DNA of 34,707 nucleotides, from assembly GCA_902470925.1 (NCBI GenBank), contig CABRIF010000013.1, positions 1-34,707 of the forward strand, in the 5' to 3' direction. Source of the stretch: an uncultured Collinsella sp. GTDB taxonomy: Bacteria > Actinomycetota > Coriobacteriia > Coriobacteriales > Coriobacteriaceae. Numbering within the stretch: position 1 is the stretch's first letter; each line of letters opens with the position of its first letter. The position numbers were made by a program, and so were the translations under genes. Below the pieces are notes generated by a model, which was not told the DNA's origin, ran no database searches, and was given only the letters and a program-made list of their open reading frames with translations. Of the stretch, positions 1 through 7,569 are shown piece by piece.

Positions 1-45
1 ACACAAGGAGTATCGTCGGCAGCGTCAGATGTGTATAAGAGACAG
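1..45 (+). other. Illumina Nextera adapter and i5 index left on the contig end
   Basis: Bases 13-45 match the Nextera read-1 adapter, and bases 27-45 are the 19-bp Tn5 mosaic end AGATGTGTATAAGAGACAG. Bases 5-12 (AAGGAGTA) match the commercial i5 index S507, and bases 1-4 (ACAC) match the end of the P5 oligonucleotide. The order P5, index, adapter is exactly that of a library molecule. This is synthetic sequence, and genomic sequence begins at about base 46. A reading frame opened inside it gives a protein starting MCIRDR, a familiar adapter artefact. Confidence 0.98.
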
Positions 46-226
46 GTACCTGTGTTGCCGCCGTGTTTCAATCGCGGCGATTCCCGCCACGCTTTCTTGC
101 AAAAGGGGTACCCTTATATACAGCACGCGGAACTTTCACGCATTAAGTTGCAAGGGAGAGGGGGATGGGCCTCCTCTGGTTGCGCCGTGCGAAAGGGGTC
201 TTGAGACAAACACAGGAGGTACCGTC
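46..226 (+). promoter_or_regulatory. Upstream region of the amino-acid ABC operon
   Basis: Non-coding leader before the substrate-binding protein gene. It contains the AT-rich stretch CCTTATATACAG near 113-124, a candidate -10 region, and a strong ribosome binding site AGGAGG at 214-219 ahead of the ATG at 227. A short GAGG/CCTC inverted repeat lies near 157-177. No riboswitch class was recognised. The true upstream context is lost because the adapter joins at base 45. Confidence 0.4.
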
Positions 227-1147
227 ATGACTCGCGATACATTCGGCTCCGCACCACCTATGATGCGCTCACGCAGGGAGTTCCTCAAGCTTTCGGGGCT
301 CGCAGCCCTGGGCGCAGGGAGCATGATGGCGCTCGCCGGCTGCGGCCCCGCCGCGCCGGGAACCGTGGCGGACCTCGCTGGATCCGCGGGCACCTCGGGT
401 TCGTCTACGCTCGGTGACGGCAAGACCCTGCGCGTGGGCATGGAGGCCGCCTACGCCCCGTACAACTGGCAGGTTTCCACCGCTTCGGACACCACCATCC
501 CCATCGAAAACGTAGCCGGCGCCTATGCCGACGGCTACGACGTGCAGGTGGCCCGCCGCATCGCCGACGCCCTCGGCATGGAGGCCGTCGCCGTCAAGCT
601 CGACTTCTCTGCGCTGATCGACGCGCTCAACAACGGGCAGATCGACATCGTCTGCGCCGGCATGTCCGTGAACGCGGAGCGCGCGCAGAGCGCCGACTTC
701 TCCGATTCCTACATCGACGACGACATCGCGCTGCTCACCCTGGCGAGCTCCACCTATGCCGGCGCCACCACCTTCGCCGACCTGGCCGGCGCGTCTATCC
801 TGGGTCAGGCGGCAACCATGTTCGACGAGGTGATCGACCAGATCCCTGATGCGAACCACATGACGCCCGCCGAGACGGTGCCCCTGGTCGTGCAGGGCCT
901 CACCACGGGTACCTGCGACGTCATCACCTATTCGAAACTCTCGGTGCCCAAGCTGCTCGAGACGTATCCCGATATCGTCCAGCTTTCCATGACGGATACA
1001 TTCGAGGGCTCGGTCATGCCCGACAACGCGGGCATCGCCAAGGGCCATGAGGATGCGCTCGCAACGATCAACGAGGTTATCGCCGCCATCTCCCAGGATG
1101 AGCGGCAGCAGATCTGGAACGCCTGCATGGACCGCCAGCCGTCGTAG
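227..1147 (+). CDS. Polar amino-acid ABC transporter substrate-binding lipoprotein
   Basis: A 306-residue extracytoplasmic binding protein of family 3 (amino-acid type), which should capture an amino acid and deliver it to the permease encoded next. The N-terminus has a twin-arginine motif (SRREFLK, residues 15-21), a hydrophobic stretch and a lipobox LAGC with Cys39, so Tat export followed by lipid anchoring is likely. The mature part shows family features such as LRVGMEAAYAPYNW and a DGYDVQVARRIADAL segment. The ATG at 227 is chosen because AGGAGG lies 7 bases upstream and the signal peptide starts there. A longer in-frame opening from base 29 runs through adapter sequence and is not real. 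Permease and ATPase genes follow on the same strand, separated from this gene by a 440-bp repeat. The transported amino acid cannot be told from sequence alone. Confidence 0.93.
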   Translation: MTRDTFGSAPPMMRSRREFLKLSGLAALGAGSMMALAGCGPAAPGTVADLAGSAGTSGSSTLGDGKTLRVGMEAAYAPYNWQVSTASDTTIPIENVAGAYADGYDVQVARRIADALGMEAVAVKLDFSALIDALNNGQIDIVCAGMSVNAERAQSADFSDSYIDDDIALLTLASSTYAGATTFADLAGASILGQAATMFDEVIDQIPDANHMTPAETVPLVVQGLTTGTCDVITYSKLSVPKLLETYPDIVQLSMTDTFEGSVMPDNAGIAKGHEDALATINEVIAAISQDERQQIWNACMDRQPS

Positions 1148-1149
1148 GC

Positions 1150-1480
1150 GCGGCGCGGGCTGCCAGTCGCAGTTGCGGTGCCGGACCGGACCGCGGTTGC
1201 AGCCGCAGCCGTGGCACCCGATCGGCCTGTGGCTTCCAGCCGCAGCCGTGGCGCCGGACCGGACCGCGGTTGCAGCCGCAGCTGTGGCACCCGATCGGCC
1301 TGTGACTTCCAGCCGCAGCTGTGACGCCGGACCGGCCTGCGGCTGCGCTCCGGTCGCGGCGTCGAAGCGGCTTGTGGCGGCCGTCGCAGCCCCGGCGCGC
1401 CGGACCGGCCTGCGGCTGCCTCCCCGCAGCTGTGGCGCCGGACCGGCATCCGGCGACCACCACGGTCGCGGCGCCGAAGC
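1150..1480 (+). repeat. 36/37-bp GC-rich tandem repeat inside the ABC operon
   Basis: The 443-bp gap between the binding-protein and permease genes is mostly a minisatellite. GGACCGG recurs at 1183, 1256, 1329 and 1402, exactly 73 bp apart. Each 73-bp period is two related half-units of 36 and 37 bp starting GCCGCAGC. Some units carry the inverted pair GCCGCAG/CTGCGGC, so the transcript could form serial hairpins. Bases 1480-1577 hold no recognisable element, and a ribosome binding site AGAAGGAG lies just before the permease ATG. Location after a binding-protein gene resembles the intergenic stabilising repeats of malE-malF; that role is inference. Confidence 0.85.
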
Positions 1481-1591
1481 GGCGCGCACGCAGCCGTTCG
1501 GGTCACCGCCGGCGCGCTGCAGATCCGCCGTCCCACCCCGCGCACCGCCCGATCAACTCATCTCGTCGTCTTTTGAGCAGAAGGAGTCTCT

Positions 1592-2785
1592 ATGACTGCC
1601 CAACCTGCCGGTCGATCGCGTATCGGCCGCATCGCCGCCTTCGTGCGCAGCGACCACCCGTATGTCTTGCTCGGCACGAGCGCCGTCGCCTGCATCGGCA
1701 TGGCGCTGTCGAGTTCTCTGCGCCCGCCGCTGAGCTTTCTTGCCCCGTATTACGAGCTCGAGGTGGTGATGTACTACCTGCTCGCCGCCTGGGTCGTGCT
1801 GTCGGTTGTGGCGCTGGGCTTCAAGCTCGTCTACCGTGAGCGCTATGCGGACCGCGCGCCCTTCACGCGCCCGCCTGCGAAGCGCGCGCTGCGTTACGGC
1901 TCCTACCTGGCGTGCCTCATCACGGCTGTCCTGGCAGCTGACCGCATCGTCATGGGCATCGCCTCGGCCTGGGAGGTGGCGACCACCGCCGCGGCGCGCC
2001 CGCAGGACGACCTGCTGCAGGGCATCCTCTATATCGTGTGGCACGACCGCCAGACCTTCGCCACCGGCCTGCTAACCACGGTGCAGCTTGCCGTCATCGG
2101 CACCATCGTTGCGTTCTTCCTGGCACTGTTGTTGGCGTTTTGCCGCATCCAGGCCGTTGACGCGGCCGACAACGACTGCGCGCGCTTCATCAAGACGGTG
2201 GCGCGCGGGTTCGCCAAGGGCTACAGCACGGTCGTGCGTGGCACGCCCATGATGATCCAGGCCATGGTCATCTACCCGGCGGTGTTCGGCGCGATCAAGG
2301 GCATGGGGCTGTCCACCACCGAGGTCAATGCGATTTGGACGCCGTTTTGGGGAGGCCTGATCACCATCATCTTGAACTCCACCGCCTACATGATGGAGGT
2401 GCTGCGCGGCGGTATCGAGGCGGTCGATCCCGGTCAGGCCGAGGGTGCCCGCTCGCTGGGTCTGTCCCAGTGGCAGGCCATGCGCCGCGTCGTGTTTCCG
2501 CAGGGTATCAAGCATGCGATCCCCGGTTTGTCCAACGAGCTGGTGGTTAATATCAAGGACTCCTCGGTGCTCTCGGTGATCGGTACGTTCGACCTCATGT
2601 TCGCGAACACCACGGTGACCGGCATCTATTACAACCAGCTGCAGCCGAGCATCATCTCCGCTGTTGTGTACCTGTGCCTGACGATGGTGGCGTCCTGGCT
2701 GCTCGGCCGGTTCGCGCATCATTTCGACGTGCAGCCCGAGCCGTTCGGCAGCACGTCCGACCGGGCCCTCGTGGGGAAGGAGTAG
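1592..2785 (+). CDS. Amino-acid ABC transporter permease
   Basis: A 397-residue integral membrane protein of the HisMQ/GlnP permease family, forming the channel of the importer. Residues 1-130 hold about three hydrophobic segments preceding the conserved permease core, making it longer than the usual 220-residue family member. The core has the family opening TGLLTTVQLAVIGTI and the VRGTPMMIQ segment. It also has an EAA loop, EGARSLGLSQWQAMRRVVFPQ, which contacts the ATPase. The ATG follows AGAAGGAG by 6 bases. The ATPase gene begins 4 bases after the stop, so the two are certainly cotranscribed. The N-terminal extension is a normal variant in some actinobacteria and is not evidence of a fusion. 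Confidence 0.93.
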   Translation: MTAQPAGRSRIGRIAAFVRSDHPYVLLGTSAVACIGMALSSSLRPPLSFLAPYYELEVVMYYLLAAWVVLSVVALGFKLVYRERYADRAPFTRPPAKRALRYGSYLACLITAVLAADRIVMGIASAWEVATTAAARPQDDLLQGILYIVWHDRQTFATGLLTTVQLAVIGTIVAFFLALLLAFCRIQAVDAADNDCARFIKTVARGFAKGYSTVVRGTPMMIQAMVIYPAVFGAIKGMGLSTTEVNAIWTPFWGGLITIILNSTAYMMEVLRGGIEAVDPGQAEGARSLGLSQWQAMRRVVFPQGIKHAIPGLSNELVVNIKDSSVLSVIGTFDLMFANTTVTGIYYNQLQPSIISAVVYLCLTMVASWLLGRFAHHFDVQPEPFGSTSDRALVGKE

Positions 2786-2789
2786 CGCC

Positions 2790-3659
<870 letters not shown>

Positions 3660-3725
3660 GGGATGCGGAGTCGACACGGCGGAGCTTTGGGCGGCGACAT
3701 GGTGCCGCAGGGCCGTTAGACGAGC

Positions 3726-3758
3726 GGGGCCCGTGCACGCGTAAGGTGCACGGGCCCC
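3726..3758 (+). terminator. GC-rich hairpin after the ABC operon
   Basis: A perfect 13-bp inverted repeat, GGGGCCCGTGCAC and its complement, encloses a 7-base loop. There is no T run on the plus side. It lies between the ABC operon and the convergent HAD gene and may end both transcripts. Bases 3759-3891 hold nothing recognisable. Confidence 0.7.
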
Positions 3759-3891
3759 TGCAATGCGGATGCTGGCGTACGGGCCGTCACCGTCGCTGAT
3801 CCGGCGTTTGTTCCGCTCCGGCGTATCGACGGACTTCGCCATTCGATGGTCGCGCCGCCGGACCGGTGGGGTAGCCTGGGCGCTCGCCCCG

Positions 3892-4722
3892 TTACCGCGC
3901 GGCGATGATGGCGTCGAGCGCCTCCGGCACGCCCTCGTCGGTGTTGGAGGGGCAGCAGAAGCGGGCATGGGCCTCCATATGCGCTGCGGCGTTGCTCACG
4001 ATGATGCTGTGGCCCACGATGTCGAGCATGGGGATGTCGTTGTAGGTGTCGCCGAAGGCTGCGACGTCGGCGAGCTCGATGCCCAGGTGCTCGGCCAGAT
4101 GGCGGATGCCGGCACCCTTGTCCACGCCGAGGTTCATGAAGTCGATCCACTCGCCGCCGGCGCAGGTCACGTAAAGGCGGCCGCCGAATTCCGGTCCGAA
4201 CACCTCGCGGAACAGCTCGGTGCTATTCCAGGCGGGGCACAGGATGGACACCTTGTTCGCGTCCGCTGCGATGCCCGTGAAGCTGGGTACGTAGATGATC
4301 TTCTTGTAGTAGATCGACAGCTCCTCGTGGTGCTCGCGGTGGCGCTCGAGGACGTAGGCCTCCTCAAAGCTGCACAGCACCGGGATACCGCGGCCGTCCT
4401 CGATGACGCGGCCCAACAGCTCCTGGTAGAGAGCCACGTCGATCAGGCTGCGGAAGATGGTCTTGCCCTCGTACCACACCGTGCCGCCGTTGTCGCCCAC
4501 CAACGCCATGCGCTCCCAGCTGTCCGCGAACGATTCGCGCAGCGCCGGTAGGGGTCGTCCGCTGGCGGCGCAGAACACGATGCCGCGCTGAGCCAGCGCC
4601 TCGATGCGCTCGTCCATACCTGTCGGCATGGACTTATCGTCATGCAGCAGCGTGAGGTCCATGTCGGTGGCGACGAGTTGGATGCTGGCGAGGTCTGAAT
4701 CGGCGGTGTACGAGGGGAGCAT
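3892..4722 (-). CDS. HAD superfamily (Cof-type) phosphatase
   Basis: A 276-residue cytoplasmic HAD hydrolase of the Cof/IIB type, probably a sugar-phosphate or nucleotide phosphatase. Motif I is DMDLTLL near residue 19, motif II is CAASGRP, and the acidic motif is FGDTYNDIPML near the C-terminus; a C2-type cap domain lies between. The start at 4722 is chosen because AAAGGA lies just upstream on the minus strand and motif I falls close to the N-terminus, as usual. Longer in-frame upstream sequence lacks family resemblance. It stands alone, converging with the ABC operon. The substrate cannot be told from sequence. Confidence 0.88.
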   Translation of the reverse strand: MLPSYTADSDLASIQLVATDMDLTLLHDDKSMPTGMDERIEALAQRGIVFCAASGRPLPALRESFADSWERMALVGDNGGTVWYEGKTIFRSLIDVALYQELLGRVIEDGRGIPVLCSFEEAYVLERHREHHEELSIYYKKIIYVPSFTGIAADANKVSILCPAWNSTELFREVFGPEFGGRLYVTCAGGEWIDFMNLGVDKGAGIRHLAEHLGIELADVAAFGDTYNDIPMLDIVGHSIIVSNAAAHMEAHARFCCPSNTDEGVPEALDAIIAAR

Positions 4723-4814
4723 GGGGGTCCTTTCGTGCGGGCGGGGCGGATGGGGCACGGGTGGCAGGAGCTGCTCGCGGCAGCGGCGGACACGCGCCCT
4801 GCGCATTGTAGCGA

Positions 4815-4964
4815 ATGGGAAACACCCTGTGCAATGAGACGTGCGGGCAGGATGGAGCGTGGGCGCGGCTGCGCATGCGATGCGAGTCGATTGTCTCCGA
4901 GGTCCCCGATGACCGGCTGGCGAAGCACGTACGCATCCTGACGCCGGACGACCTGAAAGACTGA
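4815..4964 (+). CDS. Possible 49-residue small protein or gene remnant
   Basis: In the 360-bp gap between the HAD gene and luxS, a short frame encodes 49 residues. Its second half (SIVSEVPDDRLAKHVRILTP and a final DDLKD) has the composition of a real protein, unlike its neighbours in other frames. There is no clear ribosome binding site before the ATG. It could be the decayed 3' end of a lost gene, a small protein, or chance. The rest of 4723-5082 holds the divergent promoter region. Confidence 0.25.
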   Translation: MGNTLCNETCGQDGAWARLRMRCESIVSEVPDDRLAKHVRILTPDDLKD

Positions 4965-5082
4965 GGACGTGTCGCCGAGGTCTGCGCCCACCCCCGCCGC
5001 GTGCGATAATGCAAAGCTGCATCCAACCTTGCTGCCGCACGCCCGGCGCGCCCGCGGCGCATCTTTCCAGAAAGGCCGTCCC

Positions 5083-5574
5083 ATGGAGCGAATCGCCAGC
5101 TTTGCCGTGAACCATCTGCTGCTCAAGCCGGGCATCTACGTATCACGCATCGACCGCGACCCGGCGAGCGGCGCGGCTGTCACCACGTTCGACCTGCGCC
5201 TGTGCGCTCCCAACACCGAGCCGGTGATGAACACCGCCGAGGCGCATACGGTCGAGCATCTGGGCGCCACGTTCTTGCGCAATCATCCCACCTGGGCTTC
5301 ACAGGTGGTCTACTTCGGTCCCATGGGCTGCCGCACGGGCTTCTACCTCGTGCTGTTCGGCGAGCACACAAGTGAGGAGATTCTGCCGCTGGTGCGCGAG
5401 CTATTCGCCTTCGTGCGCGACTTCGACGGCGACATCCCCGGCGCCAGCGCGCGTGAGTGCGGCAACTACCTCGACCAGAACCTCCCCATGGCCCGCTGGC
5501 TCGCCGCCCGCTACCTCGAGCGCGACCTGGCCCATGCTGCCGAGGAGGGGCGTCTGACCTACCCGGAGGCATAG
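5083..5574 (+). CDS. luxS: S-ribosylhomocysteine lyase LuxS
   Basis: A 163-residue LuxS, which cleaves S-ribosylhomocysteine to homocysteine and the precursor of autoinducer-2, closing the activated-methyl cycle. The metal-binding motif is HTVEH (His55, His59) with the third ligand Cys126 in ECGNYLDQNLP. Catalytic Glu58 and Cys83 (GPMGCRTGFY) are present. Length and spacing are those of functional LuxS. The ATG at 5083 follows AGAAAGG and gives the normal N-terminus; upstream in-frame sequence is not conserved in character. A weak -10-like GATAAT lies at 5005-5010. No mtn/pfs or metK gene is adjacent. Confidence 0.97.
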   Translation: MERIASFAVNHLLLKPGIYVSRIDRDPASGAAVTTFDLRLCAPNTEPVMNTAEAHTVEHLGATFLRNHPTWASQVVYFGPMGCRTGFYLVLFGEHTSEEILPLVRELFAFVRDFDGDIPGASARECGNYLDQNLPMARWLAARYLERDLAHAAEEGRLTYPEA

Positions 5575-5608
5575 GGGCCCGGACGCCCTGTCATTTCCTG
5601 CCGCCCGC

Positions 5609-5639
5609 TTGACTTGGAGTGACTCCAGGGTCGTATGAT
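5609..5639 (+). promoter_or_regulatory. Promoter with 19-bp spacer and MerR-type operator
   Basis: TTGACT (5609-5614) and TATGAT (5634-5639) are separated by 19 bases, two more than optimal. The spacer carries the near-palindrome CTTGGAGT-G-ACTCCAGG (about 5613-5629). This is the arrangement used by MerR-family regulators, which activate by untwisting an over-long spacer, and the half-site resembles those of the AdhR/NmlR branch. No merR gene is in the window. It drives the histidine phosphatase gene at 5672. Confidence 0.72.
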
Positions 5640-5671
5640 GCGGGGTGTTCAACTCGATTCAGGAGGCTCGC

Positions 5672-6244
5672 ATGTCCAAAGTCTACATGGTTCGCCACGG
5701 CCAAACGCTGTTCAACGTGCTGCGACGCAAGCAGGGGTGGTGCGACTCGCCGCTCACCGAGCTCGGTATCGAGCAGGCCCGCCGGGCCGGGGAGTGGTTC
5801 GCGGCGCAATCCATCGCCTTCGACCATGTGTATTCAAGCACGTCCGAGCGCTGCTGCGACACCTGCGAGCTCATCATGCCCGGGCAACCCTATGAGCGCG
5901 TGAAGGGTCTCAAGGAGTGGAACTTCGGCAAGTTCGAGGGTATCACCGAGGATTTGAACATCGAGGTGCCCTACGGGGACTTCTACGTGCCGTTCGGGGG
6001 CGAGGGCGAGCTGGCGTTTCGCGAGCGCCTCGTCTCGACGGTGACCGGGCTCATGCGCCGTCCCGTCCATGAATGCGTCCTCATGGTGACCCACGGGGCG
6101 GCGATCGCGCAGTTCCCCCGCGCATTCGGCATCGATATGAAAGCCCAAGCCGGCGGCCGCGTGGGCAACTGCGGCATCGCGGTCTACGAGTTCGACGGGC
6201 AAGACGGCTTCGAGCTGCTCGAGGTCATCAACCCGAACGCCTAG
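5672..6244 (+). CDS. Histidine phosphatase family protein
   Basis: A 190-residue member of the phosphoglycerate-mutase-like histidine phosphatase family. The catalytic His9 lies in VRHGQT, and the second active-site His141 lies in MVTHGAAI. The segment STSERCCDTCELI carries the expected Arg. Such proteins dephosphorylate small phospho-metabolites; the substrate is not evident. AGGAGG at 5661-5666 supports the ATG at 5672 over a GTG at 5645. Its stop codon overlaps the stop codon of the convergent rpiR-type gene. The MerR-type promoter just upstream suggests induction by an electrophile, metal or similar signal. Confidence 0.92.
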   Translation: MSKVYMVRHGQTLFNVLRRKQGWCDSPLTELGIEQARRAGEWFAAQSIAFDHVYSSTSERCCDTCELIMPGQPYERVKGLKEWNFGKFEGITEDLNIEVPYGDFYVPFGGEGELAFRERLVSTVTGLMRRPVHECVLMVTHGAAIAQFPRAFGIDMKAQAGGRVGNCGIAVYEFDGQDGFELLEVINPNA

Positions 6245-7122
6245 CGCTCCAGCTCGACGCCGCGCTCGCGCAGGGCCGGCAGACGCGTGTAGGGCAGCGA
6301 TTGCTCCAAAAACGCCCGGCTGCGGTCGTAGTCGCGCGCGAACAGGCAGCTGAACAGGGAGTCGAGCACGTACTGCACGGCGATGTGGCTCGCGAACTGC
6401 GTGATGCGGTTCTGCAGGCTTTCGCGGTCGCTCACGTGCAGGTACACGTCCAGTCCGGGGTTGATGCGCTCAGCATGCGGCGTGCCGATGAACACGACGG
6501 GCACGCGGCGGGCTTTCAGCAGGGGCAGGACCTGCGTGAGGTTGGGGCCGAGCCCCGAATAGGAGATCGCCACGGCCACGTGGGTCTCGCGGGCCGCCAT
6601 GGCCGTGCGGGTCTGCTGCTCGGCGCTCTCGAAGCACGTGGAGGCCTTGCCGATTGACTGGAGCCGTTCGCTGAACATGCGCGCCGGGTGGAGGTTGTGG
6701 GACTGGGTGAAGATGTCCACCATCTGCGCGCGGGCCAAGAACCCGGCGGCGCGGTCGAGCGCGGCTGTGTCGAGCACGTCGGCGGTGTCGTGCAGGGTGG
6801 TCTCGTAGACCGAGGCCATCTGGGACAGCACGGTCTGCGCGCGGTCTCCCTTATTGAACGGGAAGTTGATGTCCACCTGCGAGGGGCCGTGCAGCCGTCG
6901 GGTGGCGGCGCGCACGAGCTCGATCTTGAGCTCCTTGTAGCCTTCCAGGCCGAGCTTCTTGCAGAGCCGGTGGATGCTGGCGATGGACGCGTTCGCGCAG
7001 GCGGCGAGCTCCTTGATGGAGTGGTCCTGAATGCGCTCGCCCATGGCCAGGATGGTGCGGGCGAGTTGCTGCTCGGTGGGGGTGAAGCCCGCGGCTTCGC
7101 GCAGGCTGCGCTCGATGTCCAC
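6241..7122 (-). CDS. RpiR-family transcriptional regulator (HTH plus SIS domain)
   Basis: A 293-residue regulator with an N-terminal RpiR-type helix-turn-helix (about residues 1-80, including SIKELAACANASIASIHRLC) and a C-terminal SIS domain (about 110-250). SIS domains bind phosphosugars, here perhaps a phosphorylated beta-glucoside. The start is a GTG at 7122, chosen because AAGGAG sits 7 bases upstream and the HTH begins properly. The ATG further upstream has neither feature. It is divergent from the PTS gene at 7570, and the shared 450-bp region holds a tandem 21-bp site and two AT-rich palindromic sites. It is the best candidate in the window for the protein that binds one of them. Confidence 0.92.
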   Translation of the reverse strand: MDIERSLREAAGFTPTEQQLARTILAMGERIQDHSIKELAACANASIASIHRLCKKLGLEGYKELKIELVRAATRRLHGPSQVDINFPFNKGDRAQTVLSQMASVYETTLHDTADVLDTAALDRAAGFLARAQMVDIFTQSHNLHPARMFSERLQSIGKASTCFESAEQQTRTAMAARETHVAVAISYSGLGPNLTQVLPLLKARRVPVVFIGTPHAERINPGLDVYLHVSDRESLQNRITQFASHIAVQYVLDSLFSCLFARDYDRSRAFLEQSLPYTRLPALRERGVELER

Positions 7123-7203
7123 ATCTGCTCCTTCGGGTTGTGCAGGCACGCGCCCGCCCGCAGCGGCTCTCGGCGCACCGGCGAGGGGTACATGATGCAA
7201 ACA

Positions 7204-7220
7204 TATCAAAACGTGTCGAC
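7204..7220. promoter_or_regulatory. Candidate operator, TCAAAACGTGTCGAC type
   Basis: A half-palindromic AT-rich site that recurs with small changes at 7300-7317 (TTCAAAATGTATCAGC) and at 11500-11515 (ATCAAAACGTTTCAGC). The best copy approaches the symmetric core AAACGTTT used by many sugar regulators. The three copies lie before rpiR, before the PTS gene and before the GH1 gene, all in the same locus. The binding protein is unknown; RpiR or a LacI-type protein elsewhere are possible. Confidence 0.4.
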
Positions 7221-7245
7221 TTCGCGGAGCCTGGCGCGCAAAATA

Positions 7246-7279
7246 TACCGTTGACGGACTGAAACCGACCGTTCGCGGA
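7246..7279. promoter_or_regulatory. Tandem 21-bp operator, copy 1
   Basis: Two direct copies, TACCGTTGACGGA (7246-7258) and GACCGTTCGCGGA (7267-7279), start exactly 21 bp apart. The same pair at the same spacing occurs at 9230-9263 and 24438-24471. It sits in the divergent region between rpiR and the PTS gene. Spacing by two helical turns suggests one protein bound twice on one face of the DNA. Confidence 0.62.
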
Positions 7280-7335
7280 GAACTTCCGCATTGCCAACGA
7301 TTCAAAATGTATCAGCATCCTACACTGCATCCATG

Positions 7336-7450
7336 CAAACTTGTTACTCCTCGGGAGGCATCATTTGTGTGCAGGTCACGTTGCTGCGCAGGGCGCAGGG
7401 TACGGCGGGGCCGTCCGGCACGCGAAAAGGATGCTTCGAGGAGTTTTTTC
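7336..7450 (+). promoter_or_regulatory. LicT-type antiterminator (RAT) and overlapping terminator, PTS leader
   Basis: The core TTGTTACTC-CTCG-GGAGGCA (7341-7360) matches the ribonucleic antiterminator bound by LicT/BglG proteins. Its 5' strand ACTCCTCG (7346-7353) can instead pair with CGAGGAGT (7437-7444), which is followed directly by six T's. The two structures exclude each other, as in bgl and lic leaders. The core is 90% identical to the leader of licT at 24533. Both leaders end in GAGGAGTTTTTTCATG, although here no licT follows, which suggests this leader was copied from a licT leader. Confidence 0.8.
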
Positions 7451-7569
7451 ATGCCATCCCCATCGCATCGCGTATCCGGGCGCATCCCGCACGTCCGCTG
7501 CTTCCATCTAGCCATAGGGCCCGGGCTGGGCGCAGCGCGCACACGATTCGAAAGTGAGGCTGAAAAACC

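Noticed and set aside
29..226. N-terminal extension of the binding protein starting MCIRDR
   Set aside because: The start lies in adapter sequence; the real gene begins at 227 with a ribosome binding site and signal peptide.
1150..1480. Coding genes in both strands of the minisatellite
   Set aside because: The frames are open because of high GC and repeats; none has a start signal or family resemblance.
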